Position numbers and translations under genes: made by a program. Shown piece by piece: positions 39,717 through 48,076 of a DNA stretch of 64,000 bases. The notes under the pieces were generated by a model that saw only the letters and a list, made by a program, of their open reading frames with translations, was not told the origin of the DNA and ran no database searches. Every line of letters starts with the position of its first letter. Within the stretch, counting starts at the first letter, position 1. Source of the DNA: a virus; the IMG/VR virus record IMGVR_UViG_3300032236_001727, positions 19,144-83,143 of that record; one strand, written 5' to 3'.

Positions 39717-39921
39717 TTTTCTTAGTTTTTTTAGGCTTAGGTTCAGCTATTGTTGTTTCTGTAACTACTGCTGTTTCTATAACTTGTTTTTTGTTAAAGT
39801 CTCTAATGTTTGTTTTCCATTCGTTTTTTGGACAGTATTTCCATCCTTTTACAGAAACAAATGCTTCAGCTTCTGTTTCATTTACTCTTTTGTACTCCAA
39901 CCCTTTTTTGATAGTCTTCAT
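39706..39921 (-). CDS. Small basic hypothetical protein
   Basis: 71 residues, overlapping the queE start by 11 bases. KGWKYCPKNEWKTNIRDF is followed by a lysine/proline-rich end (EPKPKKTKKNGK). The basic tail may bind nucleic acid. Function unknown. Confidence 0.55.
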   Translation of the reverse strand: MKTIKKGLEYKRVNETEAEAFVSVKGWKYCPKNEWKTNIRDFNKKQVIETAVVTETTIAEPKPKKTKKNGK

Positions 39922-39944
39922 TGTATTTTATTTTTGTTTTGTTT

Positions 39945-40430
39945 TTAAATTTTATTTATTTCAGAAGCAACATACAAAGCATTTGCATATGGGACTCCTA
40001 TTCTTTCAATTACTTTTTGTGCAGTAATAGCATCTATATCAAACATTTCCCTATGATCATTTATTCTGTTTTGATTTAGGTATTTATGAACTTCTTGTTC
40101 TAAATATCTTGAACCATAACATCTAAATTTATATACAGGTATCCAGGGTGTAGGAACACCAGTTGCTGCATTTATTTGTTTAGCTCTTTCTTCTACAGTA
40201 CTTGTTGTCATTCCTATTTTAACCATACCAGGCATTGATTGATTTACTAAAACATATACCCATTCTGGTTTACGGATAGCTCCTGAAGGATCTACAATAG
40301 GTTCATGTAAATATATTATTTCTTCCCATCCGTTTTCTTGTGGAATTCTAGTATAGTATTCCGCGTTATGGGATGAACCATCTGTTGCTTGTATGTACAT
40401 CCATGCTTCTTTAGGTTCAATATATTTCAT
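39945..40430 (-). CDS. GIY-YIG-related protein (T5orf172/MUG113-like)
   Basis: 161 residues. WVYVLVNQSMPGMVKIGMTTSTVEERAKQINAATGVPTPW is the signature of the T5orf172 branch of the GIY-YIG superfamily, with the VYVL strand, KIGMT and the -ERA--IN helix Arg. EQEVHKYLNQNRINDHREMF provides the distal Glu/His region. Members include nucleases and proteins of unknown function in phages and mobile elements. It could act on DNA or be degenerate; the catalytic set appears mostly present. Confidence 0.75.
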   Translation of the reverse strand: MKYIEPKEAWMYIQATDGSSHNAEYYTRIPQENGWEEIIYLHEPIVDPSGAIRKPEWVYVLVNQSMPGMVKIGMTTSTVEERAKQINAATGVPTPWIPVYKFRCYGSRYLEQEVHKYLNQNRINDHREMFDIDAITAQKVIERIGVPYANALYVASEINKI

Positions 40431-40431
40431 T

Positions 40432-41280
40432 TTAAGAATGTACTTTATGTTCTGATAGTACTTCGCTTACATGCTTTACAACATCATTCCAAGAAACAAC
40501 ACCTGTTTCATCTTCATAAGTTATTGGGTCAGGAAGTCCTAGTTTAATAAATGCTTCTATTCTTTCTACTGAAGATGCTGATTTGTAATCACTATTTCCT
40601 GAAGGATATGGTTTATATGATGTACTAGTAAGTTTATATACATCATTAAATTCAAGATTCATTTGTTCACAATATTGTAGACCATGTTGAAGAATTTCAT
40701 ATTTGCCTATTTCTAAAAATGGTGTATAATATGTTACTTTTTCACTTCCCCAATTTCCTAATTTAAAAGCTTCATAATCAGCATCACGAAACTCTTGTCT
40801 ACAATCAGGATAAATTTGGTGATCACCAGCGTGGATTCCTAATGCTACAACACAATTTGTGTTATTTTTTTCAGCTATAGATAAAGCAACGGCTTGAATT
40901 ATACTACTGAATATCTTATTGCGATTAGGTACAACAGTCTCACGCATATTTTCAGCTTCATAATGTCCTTCAGGTACATCATTTCCTCCACTAACTAAAG
41001 ATGAATTTAATAAGCTTGATAGTCCATCTAATTTAATTATTTGATGTTTAATATAGAATGGATAATCAAATGTTTTACTTGATTCATCTACTTCAATATA
41101 ACCATTTAAATGTTTAACTAATTCTGTTGCTCTTTCTAGTTCTACTTTATGTTTTTGTCCATAATCAAATGAGAGGCATGTTACATCATATCCTGAAGCT
41201 AAGAGATGAAGTAAAAGAGTACTTGAGTCCATTCCTCCACTCAACGATAGTACTGCAAACTTTCTGTCTGTGTTTTCCAT
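40432..41280 (-). CDS. queC: 7-cyano-7-deazaguanine synthase (QueC)
   Basis: 282 residues. AVLSLSGGMDSSTLLLHLL is the PP-loop that binds ATP. YDVTCLSFDYGQKHKVELERA follows, then VPNRNKIFSSI (family VPNRN). VVALGIHAGDHQIYPDCRQEFRDA and the TPFLEIGKYEIL segment complete the fold. It converts 7-carboxy-7-deazaguanine to preQ0 (7-cyano-7-deazaguanine). The Cys of the zinc site are less clear than in bacterial QueC. It is the last enzyme of the pathway encoded here before DNA insertion. Confidence 0.93.
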   Translation of the reverse strand: MENTDRKFAVLSLSGGMDSSTLLLHLLASGYDVTCLSFDYGQKHKVELERATELVKHLNGYIEVDESSKTFDYPFYIKHQIIKLDGLSSLLNSSLVSGGNDVPEGHYEAENMRETVVPNRNKIFSSIIQAVALSIAEKNNTNCVVALGIHAGDHQIYPDCRQEFRDADYEAFKLGNWGSEKVTYYTPFLEIGKYEILQHGLQYCEQMNLEFNDVYKLTSTSYKPYPSGNSDYKSASSVERIEAFIKLGLPDPITYEDETGVVSWNDVVKHVSEVLSEHKVHS

Positions 41281-41290
41281 TTTTTATTGT

Positions 41291-41512
41291 TTATTGGTTA
41301 ATATATTTTTCTAAATTAAAAAAAGATTCAATTACTTGTTTTGGATATGTAAAAATTCTACCACCATTATATGCTGAATGGGGGACTATTTTTTCACTAA
41401 TAGGAGCATTGATAGATCTAGCAAAATTATACAATCTTTTTCCAGTTCCATCAGTATCCTTTTTGTTGTTTCTGTACTCATACAGAGACATAAATTCTGT
41501 TTTATTTTCCAT
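41291..41512 (-). CDS. Small hypothetical protein
   Basis: 73 residues between the DpdA-like and queC genes (gaps of two and ten bases). FMSLYEYRNNKKDTDGTGKRLYNFARSI leads to a C-terminal helix with PKQVIESFF. Its place inside the modification cluster suggests a link with it, but no motif supports one. Confidence 0.55.
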   Translation of the reverse strand: MENKTEFMSLYEYRNNKKDTDGTGKRLYNFARSINAPISEKIVPHSAYNGGRIFTYPKQVIESFFNLEKYINQ

Positions 41513-41514
41513 TT

Positions 41515-42309
41515 TTAGTATTTTACAATGTTTCTAAATGCTTTTATATTATAATTTAATATACCCATATTTACTTTTTCTATAGGCATATCAAAGCAAT
41601 TATTCATATTTAATTTAGGTTTTGAATGTATTCCTAAATGATTATAATGAATTCCTTCTAGAGCAGTCATTACTGGATTAGAAGTGTCTATGGAGTGTAT
41701 ACATTCTATGTCTTTATAAAGAGAAAATTCAAAAGGACATGATGTGCCAAGCAAATGTATTCTGTGATATTTATTTATAACATTTTTATCATATAACCAA
41801 GATATAACTTGTACTCGTCCTAAAGCTTTTCTAATATCTTTATCAGGATGGAAATTAAGAGTATCATAATATGGAAGGCCATATGTAAAAGCTAAACGTT
41901 TGTATCCTAAATCTAGATATGTTTGAACACAAGTTACAGTTTCTGTCAAATTATTGGCTTGTACTATAGCTATTTTGTCTACACCTTCAGGAAATTCTAT
42001 TTGAGCCCATTCTCTAGCATTTACTATAGAGTCAGTACATTTACTCCAAACATCAGGAATAAAAAATGCGTTTGGTTTCAATTCATTTATCCAAAATAAC
42101 AAACGATCTTTATCATATGCATGACCTAATTCATGAAGAGAATTATCCATCAATATGTATCTTTCCTTTTCTTTTGATTCATAGAAGAATTTTTTATATC
42201 CTTCATTTGAATCTAATAGGTGAGGAAGGCAATAATCTCCATCTGTTTCTTCTCTTACATGATTCATGAGACATAATGGGGCTTCATGAAATACTTTTAT
42301 TTTTTTCAT
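41515..42309 (-). CDS. dpdA: DpdA-like DNA guanine transglycosylase
   Basis: 264 residues with a TGT-like barrel. RYILMDNSLHELG holds the putative catalytic Asp. KPNAFFIPDVWSK and KIAIVQANN lie where TGTs bind base and substrate. LAFTYGLPYY matches the next barrel strand. HRIHLLGTSCPFEFSLY and CIHSIDTSNPV carry the second Asp, as seen in phage DpdA2-type proteins. Such enzymes exchange guanine in DNA for a 7-deazaguanine. With FolE, QueD, QueE and QueC in the same neighbourhood, the probable product is preQ0-modified DNA, protecting against restriction. Confidence 0.8.
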   Translation of the reverse strand: MKKIKVFHEAPLCLMNHVREETDGDYCLPHLLDSNEGYKKFFYESKEKERYILMDNSLHELGHAYDKDRLLFWINELKPNAFFIPDVWSKCTDSIVNAREWAQIEFPEGVDKIAIVQANNLTETVTCVQTYLDLGYKRLAFTYGLPYYDTLNFHPDKDIRKALGRVQVISWLYDKNVINKYHRIHLLGTSCPFEFSLYKDIECIHSIDTSNPVMTALEGIHYNHLGIHSKPKLNMNNCFDMPIEKVNMGILNYNIKAFRNIVKY

Positions 42310-42320
42310 TAACTTTTATT

Positions 42321-42353
42321 TTTAATATACTAAAACTTTTTTAAGATTCCAAA
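42321..42353 (-). promoter_or_regulatory. Bacteroidota-type promoter (TATAAT-like class)
   Basis: TTTG (42350-42353), 20 bases, TATATTAAA (42321-42329) on the minus strand. It would drive dpdA, queC and queE. Confidence 0.72.
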
Positions 42354-42360
42354 CTATTTT

Positions 42361-43284
42361 TTAGAAAAGTGTATTAAAATTATCATTTTTTCTTATAAGT
42401 CTTGAATCTTCTATTTCTTTTATTACTTCAGGGTCTTCTCTTATTTGTTGAACTATTTGTTCTACATCTTCCTTAGGTTGGGTGTTTGTTTTTTTATTTT
42501 GAGCAAATATAAAATTAGCAGCTATAACCAAAGATATAGCTAAAGGATCAAATACTAATATTATAGTAAGAATTAATATATTAACTATTTCATCCATTGG
42601 AATTTTAGTTAATTTTTCAAGATATTTTAGAGAGCCTAGTTCATTGGTTGTTATAGATTTTGATTTAGTATCAAATACTTGATTTTGGAGATCAAGAATT
42701 TTAGAGTCAATACTATCTAGTCTATTGTTAATATTTTCTTGTCTTGTCAATGAATTATTTAGTTGTTTTTCAAGAGATTTTCTATCAGATTCGGATGAAG
42801 TTACTACTAAATGTCCTTTTGTATCAGTATATGAAAGTTTATTATTTGCTAGTCCTGAACGTAATTCTGATGTACTTTTGCTTATGTTATTTTTTTCAAC
42901 AATATATTCATTTTTTTGTTCATTTAATGAATTTATTTTTGTTTGTATCAATTCTATTTTTAAATCAGTATTACTTAATTTATTTGATGTTTCTTGGTAA
43001 GCTGATGATAAAAATCCATACACACCTATAGAAGTAATTACCATTAATATAATACATGCTATAGTTAGATATGTTTTTAATATCTTATTAATAGAATCCC
43101 AATATTGGTATAATAATGAAGCTATAATTAATTTAGATATTTCAAGTGAAGTAGCCAATATTATTATCCCCACACCAGCTCCAGCAAATAATTTACTAAG
43201 ACCACTTACAGAATAGTATGCTGCAGATCCTGATAATGATAAAGCAGATAATGCTACTATATAAGGAAGTATTTTTTTACTCAT
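42361..43284 (-). CDS. Multi-span membrane protein with coiled coil (DUF4407-like)
   Basis: 307 residues. Three N-terminal hydrophobic segments (about 6-28, 33-55 and 70-92) precede a long coiled coil (about 95-220, KLSNTDLKIELIQTKINSLNEQ). A fourth hydrophobic segment (about 234-258) and a charged tail follow. The layout is like DUF4407 proteins, which bracket a periplasmic coiled coil with membrane helices. Topology suggests an inner-membrane position with the coiled coil in the periplasm. In a phage this may serve superinfection exclusion or a membrane assembly scaffold; not known. Confidence 0.6.
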   Translation of the reverse strand: MSKKILPYIVALSALSLSGSAAYYSVSGLSKLFAGAGVGIIILATSLEISKLIIASLLYQYWDSINKILKTYLTIACIILMVITSIGVYGFLSSAYQETSNKLSNTDLKIELIQTKINSLNEQKNEYIVEKNNISKSTSELRSGLANNKLSYTDTKGHLVVTSSESDRKSLEKQLNNSLTRQENINNRLDSIDSKILDLQNQVFDTKSKSITTNELGSLKYLEKLTKIPMDEIVNILILTIILVFDPLAISLVIAANFIFAQNKKTNTQPKEDVEQIVQQIREDPEVIKEIEDSRLIRKNDNFNTLF

Positions 43285-43285
43285 T

Positions 43286-43972
43286 TTATATATTTATGTC
43301 TTCAATTTTTGTTATAGCTGATGGGGGGATATTATTCATCGTGTAATATCCTTGTTTATAATTTGGGTCTTGATATAGTCTAATATAAGGTGTATAACTA
43401 GTATCAATTTTTAATAAGACCCAATCTCCATTTTTAGTATTAGCTTTAAATTTAGGAACTAAAAATCTAGCATCTTTTTCAGTTTTAGCTAAATATACTC
43501 TGTCAGGATGATAAGATAGTTTAGATCTTGATTTTGGAGTTAATCCTATTTTTTCTATTTTTGCCCAATTTTTTTCAGGAGCAACATGATAAAGAAATTC
43601 AGGTATTTTTTCTATGTAAATATCATATTTAGCTTCAAAATTAATAACAAGAGATTCATCAAACATAATTTTACTTTCACTCCATTTACCTTTATATTCA
43701 GGTGTATACATATAGGCCGGGAACCATCCTAAGTTATTTATAGCTTTTAATAGATCATCAACTTCTTTTTTGTTAGCTTTTTCAATGTTTATATTAAATG
43801 TATTAGCATCTTTATCAATTGTAAATATAAATTTAAATTGTTTTTTTAATAAATGAATTGTTTGATTTATGTCTGTAGTTTTTATTAGACCCTCTTCAAT
43901 ATTGAGTTTCATTTCATCTCCATAATGTTTAAATAATATATCTATTAATTTTAAATCTCTGCTATTTATCAT
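43286..43972 (-). CDS. ADP-ribosyltransferase-like (ART/Tpt1 fold) protein
   Basis: 228 residues. The first 120 form an alpha/beta domain without family. The C-terminal part has EFLYHVAPEKNWAKIEKIGLTPKS, YHPDRVYLAKTEKDARFL, WVLLKIDTS and PPSAITKIEDI. This order (YH-T/A-P strand, I---GL helix, RVYL-- strand) matches the ART/RNA 2'-phosphotransferase fold that binds NAD. Such proteins modify host proteins or nucleic acids, or repair RNA 2'-phosphates. Active-site residues are only partly recognisable, so activity is uncertain. The gene is 18 bases downstream of nrdA. Confidence 0.6.
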   Translation of the reverse strand: MINSRDLKLIDILFKHYGDEMKLNIEEGLIKTTDINQTIHLLKKQFKFIFTIDKDANTFNINIEKANKKEVDDLLKAINNLGWFPAYMYTPEYKGKWSESKIMFDESLVINFEAKYDIYIEKIPEFLYHVAPEKNWAKIEKIGLTPKSRSKLSYHPDRVYLAKTEKDARFLVPKFKANTKNGDWVLLKIDTSYTPYIRLYQDPNYKQGYYTMNNIPPSAITKIEDINI

Positions 43973-43990
43973 GTTTTATATTTTAATAAG

Positions 43991-45715
43991 TTAAGCTTCG
44001 CAACTAACACATTCACTAAGACGTTGTAAATTATCTCCTCTTAATACACTTTCTGTACGAAGATAATATAATGTTTTTATTCCTGATTTCCATGCTTCTT
44101 TATGCACATTGCTTATAAATTTAGGAGAATCATTAGGATCAAAACATAAATTTAAAGATATAGCTTGATCTACATATTTTTGTCTAATGGCGTTTTGTCT
44201 AACAATTTCCATTTGGTTTATTTCTTTAAATGTAAGAAACACTTCTTTTTCTTCAGCGCTTAATATATAATCAGGTAAACCCATTACTGATCCTTTATCT
44301 CTAAGTATTTGATCCCATACACTATCGATATTATATCCTTTTTTCTGTAATATATCTTCTAGCATTTTGTTCTTTTTAATAAAAACACCTTTAGCTGTTT
44401 TTAAATTATAAACATTTGCAGGTAATGCCTCTATTGAAGGTGAAACTCCGCCTGAAATGTGAGCATTAGATACTGTTGGAGCAATAGCCATATGGTGTGT
44501 GTGTCTTAGTCCTGTGTTTTTGCACCATTCTGGTTCACCATATAGTTCGGCTTGATCTTTAGAAGCTTTTAATGCTTCAGTTTGTATAAATTCAGATATT
44601 ATTCGTGTTAATGAATTAGCTTGAATACCTACAAAAGATAAGCCTTTAGACTGTAATAGAGTATGCCATCCTAAAACACCTATTCCTATTGCTCTACCTT
44701 TTATAGCAGAACGAACAGTGTTTTCCATAAATTTCATATTCTTAGCTCTATCTATAAATTCTTGCAATACACCCTCTAAAAACCAACAAGTTAATTCAGG
44801 TAGAGACATATCATTTTCAAACTTATAATCTTTCCATTCATCCCATCTAGCTAAATTCAATGATGATAAACAACAAATAAATGAATGCAGATCATCAGAA
44901 TAAAGTGTTATTTCTGAGCATATATTTGTAAATTCTACATTTAGATTATTATTTTTATATGCTTGTGGGTTATTATTATTTACATTATCTTCATACATTA
45001 TGTAAGGCTCTCCAGTTTCTAGACGAGTCTTTAATATTTCACCCCATAATTTTGAAGCTTTAGCGTCTTTTTTCTCTAATTTATGCATAAAAGTGTCATC
45101 TATAACAACACATTGATGAAGATTCAAACATTGGCGGTTTATATCACCTTTAGGTCTACGAATACCTAAAAATTCTTCAATATCTGGGTGGTTGATGCTA
45201 AGATTAACAGATGCTGCTCCTCTACGGACAGAACCCTGATTAGTGGCTAATACTGTTGAATCATATATTTTACACCATGGAACTACACCTTCAGATACTC
45301 CATTATCTTTAATAGGTTTACCTCTACCTCTAATACGTGAAGTTCCAATTCCAACTCCACCACCTTGGGATGATAAACGCATAAGTTCTGAGTTAGCGTT
45401 TGCTATTCCTTCTATAGAATCTCCAACATTTATACCAAAACAAGAGATAGGCATCCCTCTTTCAGTTCCTAAATTAGATAATACTGGAGATGCTAAGCAT
45501 AGCCAGTTTTTTGTTAAGGCTTCATAAAAGTATGGTTGTAAGTCTTTACGTTTTAGTCTTCGTGCAGCAGCTTTACTAACACGTTTAAAAGCATCAAAAA
45601 CATTTTCGTCTGGTAATAAATAACCTTTTGAGATCATGTTTATTCCTATTTCGTCCATCCAGGTAGGGTAGTCCTTGCCTTTCACCCATTTACTTGTGTC
45701 AATTTCTGCACTCAT
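43991..45715 (-). CDS. nrdA: Ribonucleoside-diphosphate reductase alpha subunit (NrdA)
   Basis: 574 residues. The catalytic barrel is clear: LSNLGTERGMPISCFG, SSQGGGVGIGTSRIRGRG, FTNICSEITLY (Cys and Glu of the radical site), IGIGVLGWHTLLQSKG and APTVSNAHISGGVSPSIEA. The C-terminus SECVSCEA carries the CxxC pair that receives electrons from thioredoxin. The ATP-cone regulatory domain normally at the N-terminus is missing, so the enzyme probably lacks dATP inhibition. It reduces ribonucleotides to deoxyribonucleotides with NrdB (upstream gene), boosting DNA synthesis. Confidence 0.96.
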   Translation of the reverse strand: MSAEIDTSKWVKGKDYPTWMDEIGINMISKGYLLPDENVFDAFKRVSKAAARRLKRKDLQPYFYEALTKNWLCLASPVLSNLGTERGMPISCFGINVGDSIEGIANANSELMRLSSQGGGVGIGTSRIRGRGKPIKDNGVSEGVVPWCKIYDSTVLATNQGSVRRGAASVNLSINHPDIEEFLGIRRPKGDINRQCLNLHQCVVIDDTFMHKLEKKDAKASKLWGEILKTRLETGEPYIMYEDNVNNNNPQAYKNNNLNVEFTNICSEITLYSDDLHSFICCLSSLNLARWDEWKDYKFENDMSLPELTCWFLEGVLQEFIDRAKNMKFMENTVRSAIKGRAIGIGVLGWHTLLQSKGLSFVGIQANSLTRIISEFIQTEALKASKDQAELYGEPEWCKNTGLRHTHHMAIAPTVSNAHISGGVSPSIEALPANVYNLKTAKGVFIKKNKMLEDILQKKGYNIDSVWDQILRDKGSVMGLPDYILSAEEKEVFLTFKEINQMEIVRQNAIRQKYVDQAISLNLCFDPNDSPKFISNVHKEAWKSGIKTLYYLRTESVLRGDNLQRLSECVSCEA

Positions 45716-45746
45716 TTATATTTTGTTTGTTTGTATTAATAAATAT

Positions 45747-46700
45747 TTATAGATCAGACCAATCTGCAATAGATTTAGAATAAGATGTAACTCTTCCTGC
45801 AAAAAAGTCTTGCTGTTCTACACCACTAGTTAAATGTCCGAACCAATCCATTTGTTTTAGTAGATTAGGATCAACATCATTATATATAGCATTATATCCT
45901 AATTCAATCATTTTTTCATTTGCTCTAGCTTTGATGAAGTTTTTAAGTTGTTCTTTAGTTAGATTTTCAAGATTACCCATCTCAAATACTTTATCAATAA
46001 AATCATATTCCAACTTAACAGATAGTTCACAAGCTTCAATTATTTTGTCTCTTAGTTGGGGAGTATTAAGACTAGGTTGCTCTTCTAATAGAGTTCTAAA
46101 CAACCAACATCCGGCTTTTGAATGAAGACTTTCATCTCTTACAGACCATGCTACTATTTGTCCCGTGCCTTTCATTAGATTTCTCAATTGAAAACTCATA
46201 AGCACGGCAAATGATGAGAACAAATTAACTCCCTCAGTAAACGCGGAAAATATCGCTAAAGATTGTGCTTTTTCTTCAATGTTATCATATTTTACTTCAA
46301 GTAAACGTTCTATTTTACTTTTTGAAGCTTCATCTTCCATAAAAGCTTTAAAATCCTCTAGTCCTAATTCTTCATTCAAACGAGCATATGCATGAGCATG
46401 AATAGATTCAAATGAACCAAAGGTTGAAGTCATAGCTACTATTTCAGGTTTAGGAAACCACTGTGAAACTTTAGATGACCAATAATCATTTACATGAACT
46501 TCAGTTTGGGCAAAAGCTTTTAATATGTTTCCTATCAGATTTTTTTCTGAGTCGCTTAGTTTGAGTTTCCAATCATTTAGATCAGATGCAAGAGGTACTT
46601 CGCTAGGTAACCAATGTACCTGTTGTTGTTTTTCATAGAAATCAAAAGCTTGTTGATATTCAAATGGTTTGTAGTAGTGGCGTGGTGTTGTTATTGACAT
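45747..46700 (-). CDS. nrdB: Ribonucleoside-diphosphate reductase beta subunit (NrdB)
   Basis: 317 residues. Metal ligands are visible in AQTEVHVNDYW (Glu in place of the usual first Asp), GSFESIHAHAYARL (Glu, His and the radical Tyr seven residues after the Glu), FTEGVNLFSSFA (Glu) and RDESLHSKAG (Glu, His). It forms the di-metal tyrosyl-radical cofactor that starts reduction in NrdA. The conserved Tyr argues for a radical of class Ia/Ib style. The gene is 31 bases upstream of nrdA. Confidence 0.95.
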   Translation of the reverse strand: MSITTPRHYYKPFEYQQAFDFYEKQQQVHWLPSEVPLASDLNDWKLKLSDSEKNLIGNILKAFAQTEVHVNDYWSSKVSQWFPKPEIVAMTSTFGSFESIHAHAYARLNEELGLEDFKAFMEDEASKSKIERLLEVKYDNIEEKAQSLAIFSAFTEGVNLFSSFAVLMSFQLRNLMKGTGQIVAWSVRDESLHSKAGCWLFRTLLEEQPSLNTPQLRDKIIEACELSVKLEYDFIDKVFEMGNLENLTKEQLKNFIKARANEKMIELGYNAIYNDVDPNLLKQMDWFGHLTSGVEQQDFFAGRVTSYSKSIADWSDL

Positions 46701-46704
46701 TTTA

Positions 46705-48063
46705 TTATACGTTTAATTCAAAAAATTTATTTTTTAATGATTTTTTATCTAGTGTTTCTTTTTCTTCTTTAGCTGATTTAGAATATGTTGCTTCTTCACC
46801 TTCGGTATATTCACCTGTTATTTCAAATTCGCCGATATAAGTATTCACTAACATATTATAAGTCATACCATCAGGACCATAACGGTTTTTCATTATGTGA
46901 AATCTTCCAGTTCCATCAGTTTTATCTTCTTTTTTCCTAGATAATGATATACATACATCAGTAACCATCATTTTATCATAAGATCCAGCAGCTGAAGTTC
47001 CTTCTATAACATTTTCTTTAGCTCCAGTTCTATTTACTTGAGATACTGACCATATAGGTACTGAAAGTTCACGTGCTAAACCTTTTATACTGATGTAAAT
47101 ATCATCTATTTCTTCTTTTCTATCAGAAGTTCGTTTCTTTGTAGATAGTAAGTCTACATAGTCTATAATAATTAAATCTGGTTTGATACCTGAACTAGCT
47201 ACTTTTTTTATGTGAGCTTCTATTGTATATGGTGTGGCTCTATATGCTGGGAATTCTTTTATTATTAGGTTTCCTTTCAATTCAGATACAGTTTGTTCAA
47301 CTTCACTTCTATGTTTAGATATTTCTCTTACATCTATTTCTGTAAAGAAAGAATCATATCTTTTTCCAACATAATCTTCTCCTAATTCTAAAGTATAATG
47401 TATTACATTATATCCTAAAGAAACGGCGCATCCACCTAAAGCTACTAGAGTCCATGATTTACCACCACCAGGATTACCAAATATTAAGCCAAAATCACCG
47501 GTTCCTAATCCACCTTGAAGTAGATTATTTATTTCATCCCATGGAGTAGGAATAACCATTCTGCTGTCTTCTCTAAATCTATATTCTATGTCTTTATTAT
47601 ATTCATGACCCATATTTTTATCTTGACCCGCTTTTAAAGCATTATCTATAAGATGACGAATTGAGTCATAATCACCATTTTTCAATAGATCTACAGAGTT
47701 AAGAAGTGCTTTTTTTAATTGTTGATTTTTACAAAAATTAGAAAATTCTTCTTGTACATACTTCAAATCATCTTCAGAAGCATGATATGATTCTTTTAAT
47801 TGTTCTTTAATAGCTATTTTTAAAATTTCATTGTCTATCTTTTTTAATTCTGTTTTTAAGATTTCTATTGATACATTACAATGATATTTTTCATAGTATT
47901 CTATTATTTCTTTTATAATCCATTTTTGAGCTTGGTTATTGAAATATTCATCACTTAAAACATCATGTATGTTTACAAGAAACTCTTTATGTGTTAAAAG
48001 GGATGATATTACTTTAGTTTGAAAACCTAAACCATACTCTTCCATTGTAGAAAGTGCTGCCAT
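46705..48063 (-). CDS. Replicative DNA helicase (DnaB/T4 gp41-like)
   Basis: 452 residues. The N-terminal helical domain (GLGFQTKVISSLLTHKEFL) precedes a RecA-like core. LIFGNPGGGKSWTLVALG is Walker A at 196-203, PDLIIIDYVDLL is Walker B, and VPIWSVSQVNR is the motif-H3-like Gln/Arg segment. ISLSRKKEDKTDGTGRFHIMKNRYGP resembles DnaB motif H4. It unwinds DNA ahead of the split PolB. It lies between the exonuclease and NrdB genes in the operon starting near 51 kb. Confidence 0.93.
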   Translation of the reverse strand: MAALSTMEEYGLGFQTKVISSLLTHKEFLVNIHDVLSDEYFNNQAQKWIIKEIIEYYEKYHCNVSIEILKTELKKIDNEILKIAIKEQLKESYHASEDDLKYVQEEFSNFCKNQQLKKALLNSVDLLKNGDYDSIRHLIDNALKAGQDKNMGHEYNKDIEYRFREDSRMVIPTPWDEINNLLQGGLGTGDFGLIFGNPGGGKSWTLVALGGCAVSLGYNVIHYTLELGEDYVGKRYDSFFTEIDVREISKHRSEVEQTVSELKGNLIIKEFPAYRATPYTIEAHIKKVASSGIKPDLIIIDYVDLLSTKKRTSDRKEEIDDIYISIKGLARELSVPIWSVSQVNRTGAKENVIEGTSAAGSYDKMMVTDVCISLSRKKEDKTDGTGRFHIMKNRYGPDGMTYNMLVNTYIGEFEITGEYTEGEEATYSKSAKEEKETLDKKSLKNKFFELNV

Positions 48064-48076
48064 TATTTATTTGTGT

